Assembly (NCBI GenBank): GCA_013298775.1
Contig: JAAFIV010000002.1
Coordinates: forward strand, 62,001 to 126,000
DNA: 64,000 nucleotides
Direction: 5' to 3'
Source: Ignavibacteria bacterium
Lineage (GTDB): Bacteria > Bacteroidota > Ignavibacteria > Kapaibacteriales > UBA4661
The notes beneath the pieces are model-generated. The model made no database searches. It saw nothing but the letters and a program-made list of their open reading frames with translations, and was not told the origin of the DNA. This document shows positions 55,501 through 62,582 of the stretch, in pieces (within the stretch, counting starts at the first letter, position 1; every line of letters begins with the position of its first letter). Both the position numbers and the translations under genes were made by a program.

Positions 55501-58228
55501 ACACACGGTTTGGTGCGGTTCCTGTGGTACGCACACGAATTTCGCCATCGGTGCGGCATTGCAAATCGGAGGCAAATCCCATCACCCAACCTGCGGCATT
55601 GACATTGCCGCGAGCGTACAACGGGGCTTGTACCGTAAAACCTTGTGCGTTTTGTGCGGTAATTGGTCCCGACGGAGCAAAAGCAATGTAGCCATTCGAG
55701 CTAACGGTAACGCGGTTAAACTCCCTATTTCCGAGCCTGAACACGAAACCTAATTGCGCGGTGTAATCTTCATCATCCACCGCCGAGCCACCAGCCAAGC
55801 GGGTTCCGTCGGTAAATTCTTGATATTCGCCACGAACATTTTCAAAAGTGTAATCGCCTGTGAAGCTGCTTGCAGAACCGCCATCCACTTCGCCAAGTGA
55901 GCGTCCGGTGAAGGTGATAGTTGCGGTGCGAAGGTCGGTGTTATCTTGTCCGGGAACTGGATTCAGAGCTTGCGCGGGCGTGAAGCGAATCGGGTAGGTG
56001 CGTGAAGCTCCTGCGCCGATGAATGATGAATCAAAGGGCGAAATGTGCGCAAACGCGGCGGCATTCGCGCCCGAAAACGTTGGTCGCTGCACCCACACGC
56101 CTTGATTGCCGATATTCCGCACCGTTACTGATTGCGTAGCACTTGTTGTTGGATTTACCACACCAAAATTCGCAAGCGGCGAGGCAACAAGCAAGGGCTG
56201 GCGCACCGCTTGAACACGATACGAAACCGTGATGCGGTCATAATTCAAGAACCGTGCGCCCGTTGCAGATGTGGCGCGGTACGTAACCAAAAAGTCCGTC
56301 GTCCCAGAGCCATTTGCATTTGCGGCAAGTTGTACATCGAAGGTTGCGGTTTTTTGTTCCATCGTGTTCAAAGTGCCAATCGTCCGCGCCGCGCCAAGCA
56401 CCACGCCACGCCCGTCAATCGGTGTAAGCTGGACGGTGAGGTCGCGGGCATTCGAGAGAACGTTTTGCACACGAAGCACTAAACGGTGCGGCTGGTAGCT
56501 GCCAATCACGCCATCTACCCCAGCAATGCTTGTTCCTGCCGTGATGACACCCGCAAGCTGGTCATCACCTTCGTTCAACTGGCGGTTTGCGGTAACGGCG
56601 CGGAATGCGTTCAAACGCCCGAAAAATAAGGGTGGACGGTCGTCGGGATTACCACGCACCGCAGTTCCGCCGACATTAAAAACGTTATCGCTTGAAAAGC
56701 GAATTTGCTGCGTAACTTGCATGGGAGACCAGTCTGGATGCTGCTTGCGGACAAGCGCGGCAATGCCCGCCACAATGGGCGACGACATAGACGTTCCCGT
56801 GAGCGGACCGTATTGATTGTCGTTCAAATACGTGCTTTGAACGTTGGTGCCGGGCGCCCAGACTTCAGTTTTTATGCCAAAACTAGAGCCACCAAAATTG
56901 CCATTATCTTCACTGAGCGGAATATCGTTTATCGTGCTGTTTCCAACGGTTAAAACGTTGTCGTAGGATGCGGGAAAGCCGATATTATCCATGAGTTCGC
57001 CATCGTTCCCCGCCGATGAAACCACCAACGAACCCAGTGCTGTTGCGGTGTTTACGATGTCTTGGCTATACAAACTAAACGAACCAGTTCCGCCCCACGA
57101 ATTGTTGATGACGTGTGCGCCCATGAGCGCGGCGTAGAGGATGCCTTCGTAACCGCGATACACAAAGCCGCCATCGCCAGCACGGTCGGTACCGCATTTT
57201 ACGGGCAGAATACGGCAGTTATACGCCGCGCCCGCAACACCTTTGCCGTTGTTCGTAACAGCACACGCCAAGCCCGCAACGTGTGTTCCGTGCAGGTTGT
57301 CATCGGCTTCAATTGCAATCTGCCGACGCGCTTTCGGGTCGTTATCTTCGCGGTAAATGCCCAAATCTATTTCTTCGTTTGTAACTGCGCCCGTGAAATC
57401 CCAGCCGTGCCAGTCATCTACTTTGCCGTTGCTGTCGTCGTCCACACCGTTGGTGCGTCGGTCGCGTCCACGAGCATCCATGCCGCTTTCGCGGGGATTT
57501 GTCCAGATATTTGCTGCCAAATCTTCGTGTTCCCAATCCACGCCGCTATCCACAATGGCGATAATCATGGTAGAATCGCCCTTCACCACATTCCATGCGC
57601 GGCTTGCTTGGACGCGTTCAAGCGCGAACTGCATAGCAAACATCGGGTCGTTAGGAATGGAGCGGTCTTGGTGCTGTTTGTCAATGGTGATTGGTTCGGC
57701 GTATTCGATGTCGGGATTGGTGTTCAAGTCGCGGCAGACCGCAATCACGTCTGTTGGCGTGGAAAAGCGGACTTCGTAAATGCGCCCCAAGCCGTATTCA
57801 TCGAAAGCGTGTGCCGCACTAGAGGAAAACCTCGTCTGCGGTGCAATATTGCGAATGCCGCTAACCACGTAGGCATCAAGCACACCAGAAATGGACGACG
57901 ACGGAAAAGAGCGACTGCCCTTGCCCATATCAAAGCGTTCTTTTGTTTTGATGATGATAGACCTCTGTAAATACGAGCCTTTGGCGGGACGAGCAATGCG
58001 GACAATCTTCGCAAGCGAGTACGTGCCGTCGCTCTGGAGCTTTCCCGGAACGGTCAGCGTGTAGCCATCGCCCGCCAAAACCTTCGGCGAAACCTGTGCC
58101 GATGGGAATTTCACCCGCGTTTGCGCACGTGCTATTGTTGTGCTTGCCATTTGCAGTAAACAGCCGAGAAGCAGCATCAGGACTGCTATTCGCAGGAAAT
58201 GGAAGTGAGTAGAAAATTTGTTTTTCAT
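52580..58228 (-). CDS. secreted subtilisin-like (S8) protease with T9SS sorting domain
   Basis: An 1882-residue exported protein. Signal helix (FLRIAVLMLLLGCLLQMA); propeptide to ~195; S8 domain (~205-530) with Asp227 (IVDSGVDW), His313 (HGTHVAG) and Ser480 (GTSMSSP). Then come several beta-sandwich repeats of the ASPM/SPD-2/Hydin (choice-of-anchor-D) type, with TFRPT/RIRFAP signatures (about 680-1500), cohesin-like segments, and a C-terminal ~75-residue type A sorting domain (SPNPASDVVSITF, DVYGRTL, SGTYFLTL). It should cross the outer membrane by type IX secretion. Upstream is a tandem operator that also folds as a terminator (58456-58492). An ATG at 58243 would add five residues. Confidence 0.93.
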   Translation of the reverse strand: MKNKFSTHFHFLRIAVLMLLLGCLLQMASTTIARAQTRVKFPSAQVSPKVLAGDGYTLTVPGKLQSDGTYSLAKIVRIARPAKGSYLQRSIIIKTKERFDMGKGSRSFPSSSISGVLDAYVVSGIRNIAPQTRFSSSAAHAFDEYGLGRIYEVRFSTPTDVIAVCRDLNTNPDIEYAEPITIDKQHQDRSIPNDPMFAMQFALERVQASRAWNVVKGDSTMIIAIVDSGVDWEHEDLAANIWTNPRESGMDARGRDRRTNGVDDDSNGKVDDWHGWDFTGAVTNEEIDLGIYREDNDPKARRQIAIEADDNLHGTHVAGLACAVTNNGKGVAGAAYNCRILPVKCGTDRAGDGGFVYRGYEGILYAALMGAHVINNSWGGTGSFSLYSQDIVNTATALGSLVVSSAGNDGELMDNIGFPASYDNVLTVGNSTINDIPLSEDNGNFGGSSFGIKTEVWAPGTNVQSTYLNDNQYGPLTGTSMSSPIVAGIAALVRKQHPDWSPMQVTQQIRFSSDNVFNVGGTAVRGNPDDRPPLFFGRLNAFRAVTANRQLNEGDDQLAGVITAGTSIAGVDGVIGSYQPHRLVLRVQNVLSNARDLTVQLTPIDGRGVVLGAARTIGTLNTMEQKTATFDVQLAANANGSGTTDFLVTYRATSATGARFLNYDRITVSYRVQAVRQPLLVASPLANFGVVNPTTSATQSVTVRNIGNQGVWVQRPTFSGANAAAFAHISPFDSSFIGAGASRTYPIRFTPAQALNPVPGQDNTDLRTATITFTGRSLGEVDGGSASSFTGDYTFENVRGEYQEFTDGTRLAGGSAVDDEDYTAQLGFVFRLGNREFNRVTVSSNGYIAFAPSGPITAQNAQGFTVQAPLYARGNVNAAGWVMGFASDLQCRTDGEIRVRTTGTAPNRVFTVQWRRMSFWDEGTNFAQDANLNFQIRLYESSNRIEQVYGGMTFTGSPRGTGPYMGVGQVGMLGESDGDFQSRRVRANLGVAGGTTVRTNIPNTWESSVEGGLTSFAEVSSTSTPPSGLTYRWNYAASVPVATAVQRTAALQAELRSGAFATSTTSVLNTFPTTTVGNVVVRTLTIRNIGSQPLTATQLSIVTSPTVPAGTFTILDSALTIASGDSARVRIRFAPSTNGTFAAGFRLEGNAPTLQIPMLGLGTSPAAANTRVLVYGFTGGADFPVSRILSRFDRLPQNAQGRLTPVTIGSVRVATDIEIRSRGTEMLTVTGVTLTGIGATEFAITEPAFPITLRPGQVQALRVEYRPLVAGEKDVQVRFNGDVQNQGSLSFASVAAVPRFIQVTPRTAAEIFPAVAPDNPRERFPLAVPTTEVGETSSFVVRLLNSSTARARITALRTRGEAAGDYLIDSAFIRRLPLQLAPGELAAFSVTFRPTAPADRLASLVLTADGIPAEEDVSLAGIGLERRFFVSRVARVFTTEVGMTSATQTISVFGDANQTVNIIGTPRIEGKDSTEFVLTLPSPFVRRLPMDSLAQFRVAFAPKSLGRKQAQFVLQSDVGPITINLIGNAISVTRATLRTVSASADVGATVDVPIVMSEIQGVPSGTQVFADVRVNASLLVPVAPTPEGVVVDGQRIIPLSLRYTGDSVLTRLRFRTQLGTDVSTALQLGATANSDNGNVQLTLSSGRFTLANPPSANFSQAAYEQFQDRDIAIPIVFRNRASIPATSPMTTTMEYNASLLDLQSPTIPRSYNTTTRLSTLTFRIPTGTADSTVTLNFKAAIGNAPNTALRLVSSFTSGLANGLRITAAPALFTLRGLNQAGGTRLYYSNKPNLKVLASSPNPASDVVSITFTLTQSDAQNAMPVNLTTTDVYGRTLSAKSLGSLTAGEYTLDVPLGEFASGTYFLTLTGIGTQATARVQTLR

Positions 58229-58376
58229 ACGTTCATCCTTCAAAAATTGAGATGTTGTGAAATGCTTTATGTACTGGTGAATCGCGATATTACTTGCTCC
58301 GAACAGATTTTACTTCGCTTGTTGCGCAAATGGACGCGCTAGCAAATAAGAAAATTGGTGTAACCTGTTCTTGCAA

Positions 58377-58392
58377 CAAATAACTATGCCAC
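58377..58392 (-). promoter_or_regulatory. candidate sigma-54-like promoter of the S8 protease gene
   Basis: Minus-strand GTGGCATAGTTATTTG has a -24-like TGGCAT, but the -12 TTTGT is shifted by one base. It is 85 bp from the operator unit at 58477, the same distance as at the CBM48-permease operon; this spacing is the main argument for it. Confidence 0.4.
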
Positions 58393-58455
58393 ACTCTGAG
58401 AATGAGATTTTATGCGGCTTGTAATGATTTCGCTTTATTTTGCTCATAAAAAAAC

Positions 58456-58492
58456 TGTCCGCAAATGAACGTTTGGTGTTCATTTGCGGACA
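58456..58492. promoter_or_regulatory. tandem operator that is also an intrinsic terminator
   Basis: TGTCC-GCAAAT-GAACG (58456-58471), spacer TTTGG, TGTTC-ATTTGC-GGACA (58477-58492) has the layout of the four other operators. The whole block is also a near-perfect hairpin flanked by A and T runs. On the minus strand it ends the DUF433/DUF5615 operon (stop 58526). The rest of 58229-58525 shows no gene. Confidence 0.7.
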
Positions 58493-58525
58493 GTTTTTGT
58501 TGGAGATGATGGTTAAGACATCACC

Positions 58526-58915
58526 TTACCAATGGCGCACCCGAACTTTCAGAATATCTCCATTTCGCTCTGCAACGATGATATACGGCGGCTCAAGCCG
58601 CGGCTGATTTGTTGAATGATTGAATAATGCACGTAAGGTTTGAATCGTAAAAGCAGCCTGAATATGCCCTGGACGCAGATAAAGAATAGCAAATGTGGCG
58701 TGCTGCCCAGCAATAGCCAGGGTACTAAAATCTCGGTCATGCGTAAGGATTATTCGTTGCTGCTCGAAAGCGTAGCGTAAAAGCTCAGTATCAGCCGTGC
58801 CTTCAGGTAATACTTCTTTGGCAAGCGCGACATCAAATCCTTCAGAGCGCAGAAAATCAACAACCTCACCTTGAATATTTTCATCGGTGAGAATTTTAGC
58901 ACCACGGGAAATCAT
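58526..58915 (-). CDS. DUF5615 PIN-like toxin
   Basis: A 129-residue PIN-like protein: ILTDENIQGEVVDFLRSEGFDV at the start, RIILTHDRDFSTLA in the middle (acidic D-x-D), and a C-terminal segment ending YIIVAERNGDILKVRVRHW. This matches the DUF5615 family, usually paired with DUF433 proteins as toxin-antitoxin modules. It overlaps the upstream DUF433 gene by 4 bp (ATGA type), so the two are translationally coupled. RNase activity is inferred from the fold only. The hairpin at 58456-58492 ends the operon. Confidence 0.85.
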   Translation of the reverse strand: MISRGAKILTDENIQGEVVDFLRSEGFDVALAKEVLPEGTADTELLRYAFEQQRIILTHDRDFSTLAIAGQHATFAILYLRPGHIQAAFTIQTLRALFNHSTNQPRLEPPYIIVAERNGDILKVRVRHW

Positions 58916-59163
58916 GCAGGAACTCCAATATTTTCATTATCAATAGCCACTGTAAATAAGGTTTCATGTCCCATGGAGAACGATGCAAAACGAAGGGCTT
59001 CTTCAACATCAACGACTGTTAATTGTGGATAGGCTCGTACAATGTCGGAAATATGCGCCCCACTTGCGACAAGCTCCAAAATAAAAGCGACAGAAATGCG
59101 CGTACCGCGAATACAGGGCTTGCCCGAAAGTACGGTAGTATGGGAAATGATGCGTTCAAACAT
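58912..59163 (-). CDS. DUF433 antitoxin
   Basis: An 83-residue DUF433 protein with the family blocks VLSGKPCIRGTRISVAFILE, YPQLTVVDVEEALRFAS and an acidic tail. DUF433 proteins have a winged/helix-turn-helix fold and act as antitoxins to PIN-like partners. The toxin gene starts inside its last codon block (4-bp overlap). The operon starts 74 bp from the stop of the SbtA-like transporter gene, on the same strand. Confidence 0.88.
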   Translation of the reverse strand: MFERIISHTTVLSGKPCIRGTRISVAFILELVASGAHISDIVRAYPQLTVVDVEEALRFASFSMGHETLFTVAIDNENIGVPA

Positions 59164-59236
59164 AGCAAAAGAAAAATAGAAATGAAAAATGGTTTGGATT
59201 CAAAAAACTCTCTCAGCAACACAGCAAACATCACCT

Positions 59237-60202
59237 TCAACGCAAGTAATAATGGGCTGTTTCAGCCATCCACACATACAAAGACAGTCCGAGCGCGATA
59301 TTGAAAGGAAAGGTTATCCCAAGTGCCGTCGTAACGTAGTAGGTGGGATTTGCCTCTGGTACTGCAATTCGCACGGCTGCTGTTGCGGCGATGTAGGACG
59401 CGCTTGCCGCCATCGTGATAAGTACCGCAGTTCCGCCCAGAGAAAGTCCCGCGAATGTCCCCAAGACCGCAGCAATACTAGCGGAAATGAGCGGCATGGT
59501 GAGCGCGAAGAGTACCAGAAATATTCCAGCATTGCGAAATTCATTCAAACGCTGCGAAGCAACGATGCCCATTTCCAAGAGGAAAAAGGCGAGAATGCCC
59601 GGAAATGCGTCCGTAAACACGAGTTTGAGCGGCGCAATTTTTGCACCCGCAATCATGCCTACGCACAAGCCGCCGAGCAGCAAATACACACCACGATTCA
59701 GGAAAACTTCGTGCAACATATCTTTGGAAAAGACGCTTTCATGCGCTGCCCCAGCTTTTTTGTAGCGAGCAAGTCCAATACCAATGATGATTGCAGGAAT
59801 TTCCAGCAAAATGAGCAATACCGCCATGTAGCCTTCGTAGCTGATGTTGCGAGAATCCAAATAACTTTGAATGACCGCAAAGGTAACCGCGCTCACCGAG
59901 CCATAATGCGCTGCAAGTGCCGCCGCATCTGGTCTGGACATTTTTCCAATTGCACGAACAATCGCAAAAGCAATGATGGGAGTAATGATGCCAATCAGCA
60001 AGGTCATAAACGCTGGCAAAAGCACGCTTCCAACGCCTATTTTCGCAAGCTGCGTCCCACCTTTGATGCCGATTGCAAGCAACAAATAGGTACTGATGAT
60101 ATCATAAATTTCCTTCGGCAAACGCAAATCGGATTTCAAAAAACCTGCGAGCAAACCCAAAAGAAAAAAGAGCGGTAAAGGTTCGAGAAGATTCGAGAAC
60201 AT
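59237..60202 (-). CDS. SbtA-like sodium-dependent bicarbonate transporter family permease
   Basis: A 321-residue inner-membrane protein with about ten helices. It has the two inverted halves typical of SbtA: FFLLGLLAGFLKSDLRLPKEIYD with LAIGIKGG, HYGSVSAVTFAV, and in the second half LLLGGLCVGMIAGA, FFLLEMGIVA and AASASYIAATAAVRIAVPEANP. In cyanobacteria SbtA imports HCO3- with Na+, inhibited by a PII-like SbtB; no SbtB or carbonic anhydrase is seen here. The ATG at 60202 gives the family N-terminus (MFSNLLEPLPLFFLLG); an upstream start at 60277 adds a polar stretch. Confidence 0.88.
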   Translation of the reverse strand: MFSNLLEPLPLFFLLGLLAGFLKSDLRLPKEIYDIISTYLLLAIGIKGGTQLAKIGVGSVLLPAFMTLLIGIITPIIAFAIVRAIGKMSRPDAAALAAHYGSVSAVTFAVIQSYLDSRNISYEGYMAVLLILLEIPAIIIGIGLARYKKAGAAHESVFSKDMLHEVFLNRGVYLLLGGLCVGMIAGAKIAPLKLVFTDAFPGILAFFLLEMGIVASQRLNEFRNAGIFLVLFALTMPLISASIAAVLGTFAGLSLGGTAVLITMAASASYIAATAAVRIAVPEANPTYYVTTALGITFPFNIALGLSLYVWMAETAHYYLR

Positions 60203-60451
60203 AGCGTCGTTCCTTGTTTGTATTGAAGAAATGCGTTGCGAAATTACACAAATCGCACGGCGTGGCAAGGCTTTCACGAGGTTTGATAGAAAAAAGGTTT
60301 GTGAAAACCCTGAAAAGGCAGCAAATTCGCGCTGTTCACTGTTGCCACGACACTGTTGCCATGAAATAGTATTTCACAGCTCATCATGGCTCATACGCGT
60401 TTTCAACCAAAATCCTTGACGTGGTTATTTTTTCATTTCTTTTTTTGACCA

Positions 60452-62440
60452 ATGTACTTTTTCTCTCAGCTCGTACTCGCGCTCATCACCGCATTATTCC
60501 TTCCATTCACATCGTTATCCCAAACACCGCCTTGGCAAAAAAATTGGGATAATGGTATTGCGTATTATGAATTTTCTAAAAACTACGAACGCGCAGTCGA
60601 AGAGTTTTCAAGCGTGATTGACATATCTCCAAAACTCTGGGAAGCGTACTTCCGGCGCGGTTTGGCGTATGCTCGCTTAAATTTTTTTCTTGAAGCAAAT
60701 ACTGATTTCAAGAAGGCAGTTGCGCTGAATCCAGTCTTGCCCAAAACGCTTAGAGCAGAAATGGATAAATACAGAAAGCAAGAAACCCTTGTAAATGTCG
60801 TAGAAGCTATATTCTACACCTCTGCAAACAAATATGACGAAGCACTTGCCGCACTTCAAAAAAGTAGCGAGTTCAAAGATTTGCCAGAAGCACTTCTTTA
60901 TCTCTGTCGTGGCTTAGTCAATACACAATCGCGGCGCAATATTGTGGAAGGCTGCAAAGACTGCGAAGCAGCAGCAAATCTTGGTTACGGTGAAATTATT
61001 GACCCAGTTTGGAAGCAATATTGCACTCAAGGACAATCGAACTCGTTTTCAAAAAAAGTGGTCTCGCGCCAGTTTTTACCACGCTTGAAGAATGATTCGG
61101 GTGTGGTTGAAATTGCAGGAGTAGTCTCAGGAGGCGCGTATTCGCTGGTGGAATTGGAGCAATATCGAAATGGCGTTCTCCAAAAAAAGCAAGCACAAAC
61201 ATTGACCTTCACGAAAAAGAAAGGTATTCCTGAAGCACAATATAGCCTGAAAACCAGCATAAAATCTGAGTTTGCGCAGTATGGTTTTCGTGTATTTTTG
61301 CGAGCAAAACAAAGCACAGCAAATATCCAAGACACCTTGATTTTGAAGGCAGATAGCATCGTCTGTGGTGATGTGATTCTTTGCTCTGGGCAATCGAATA
61401 TGATGGGCGGAAACGTACCATCATCTCCAAACGCAGATTTTATGCGGACGTTCATGTATGACATTGCGGGAAATAGTTGGAAACTTTCGATTGAAACGAA
61501 CAGCTCGGGTGTGCAAAATGGTCGCGTGGGTGCATTGGCTGGAGAATTGCAAAAACGCTTGGTAGAGGAATTCAAACGCCCTCTGTGCGTGATAAATGGC
61601 GCACTCGGCGGCACAACGATAGAAGAACATTTGGATTTCCCTCGCCGCTTAAATCAAAGTATGCTCCAACGCACACAACGTGCAAAGCTGCTTGAATACG
61701 CCTCTGCAATCTTTTGGTATCAAGGGGAATCCAATACTTCGGCATCCAATTACGGTGAAAATTTTGAAGCCTTACTCCGCGAGTGGAAAGAACGTTTGCC
61801 GAATTTGCGCAAGGTATATGTGGCGCAAATTCGCTCGGCAAATTGCACGCCTGGTACGGAATATTTTACCCTACGCGAGATGCAACGCCGCTTTCAAGAC
61901 AAACACCCAAACGTGGTTTCCTTTGCAACAAACGCTATTCCTCTGTATGATGGTTGTCATTTTCAGGATTCTGGCTATTACGCGCTCGCAAACCAAGCAG
62001 TAAAGCTGTATGCACGGGATTTTCACGCTTCACCAGATACGCTCAATATCGCTTCTCCCACCATTCGCAAAGCATATTTTTCGCCCAAAGACAGCACGGA
62101 ATTGGTCTTGGAATTCGCACCCGCGACAACAACTTTTTCGGCACCAATCGCCTACAAGCAAGATTCTGTACAGTTCGCGCTGCATCAAGCATTTACGGCA
62201 GATGTGATTGACAATGTGAGTGGCTCACTTCAACGAAACAAGAGTATCTTTACGAACATTAAGGTTGAGGGAAATATTGTGAAACTGCGCTTGCCCCGCG
62301 CTATGAATCTTAAATCCATTAGTTATGGGAATGACACCTTCTATCCCGCATCATATCTTGTTTTCCAAGGACCTTGGTTGCAAAATACACGAGGAGTTGG
62401 AGCGTTTTCTTTTTACCGTTTTCCATTAAGTTCGCCGTAA
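60452..62440 (+). CDS. TPR protein fused to SGNH sialate-O-acetylesterase-like domain
   Basis: A 662-residue exported protein. Signal peptide (LVLALITALFLPFTSLS), TPR-type repeats (about 30-175; AYFRRGLAYARLNFFLEANTDF), a beta domain (about 205-300), then an SGNH/SASA esterase domain: block I GQSNMMGG with Ser315, AIFWYQGESN, and the catalytic YDGCHFQDSGYYAL with Asp500 and His503. It probably removes acetyl groups from a sugar in the periplasm or outside the cell. The C-terminal beta domain resembles those of family members. It diverges from the SbtA gene across 249 bp in which I see no further gene. Confidence 0.88.
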   Translation: MYFFSQLVLALITALFLPFTSLSQTPPWQKNWDNGIAYYEFSKNYERAVEEFSSVIDISPKLWEAYFRRGLAYARLNFFLEANTDFKKAVALNPVLPKTLRAEMDKYRKQETLVNVVEAIFYTSANKYDEALAALQKSSEFKDLPEALLYLCRGLVNTQSRRNIVEGCKDCEAAANLGYGEIIDPVWKQYCTQGQSNSFSKKVVSRQFLPRLKNDSGVVEIAGVVSGGAYSLVELEQYRNGVLQKKQAQTLTFTKKKGIPEAQYSLKTSIKSEFAQYGFRVFLRAKQSTANIQDTLILKADSIVCGDVILCSGQSNMMGGNVPSSPNADFMRTFMYDIAGNSWKLSIETNSSGVQNGRVGALAGELQKRLVEEFKRPLCVINGALGGTTIEEHLDFPRRLNQSMLQRTQRAKLLEYASAIFWYQGESNTSASNYGENFEALLREWKERLPNLRKVYVAQIRSANCTPGTEYFTLREMQRRFQDKHPNVVSFATNAIPLYDGCHFQDSGYYALANQAVKLYARDFHASPDTLNIASPTIRKAYFSPKDSTELVLEFAPATTTFSAPIAYKQDSVQFALHQAFTADVIDNVSGSLQRNKSIFTNIKVEGNIVKLRLPRAMNLKSISYGNDTFYPASYLVFQGPWLQNTRGVGAFSFYRFPLSSP

Positions 62441-62582
62441 TGAGATTGAAGGAACAACAAGTTTGAGGACACAAATATTTGGGGGATGTTTGTGATTTTT
62501 GAATAAATTCATATATTTTCTCCACCACAAGATTGGTTAAAAAACCATCCCCCACCCACCCACCTATCCCACCAAAGTTGTT

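Noticed and set aside
57062-57970. 302-residue frame opposite the S8 protease catalytic region
   Set aside because: The minus-strand frame has the full Asp/His/Ser triad and flanking motifs; the plus-strand frame is a shadow.
59189-60178. 329-residue frame opposite the SbtA-like gene
   Set aside because: It is the complement of a well-supported multi-helix membrane protein; the translation is Cys/Arg/Asn-rich with no domain.
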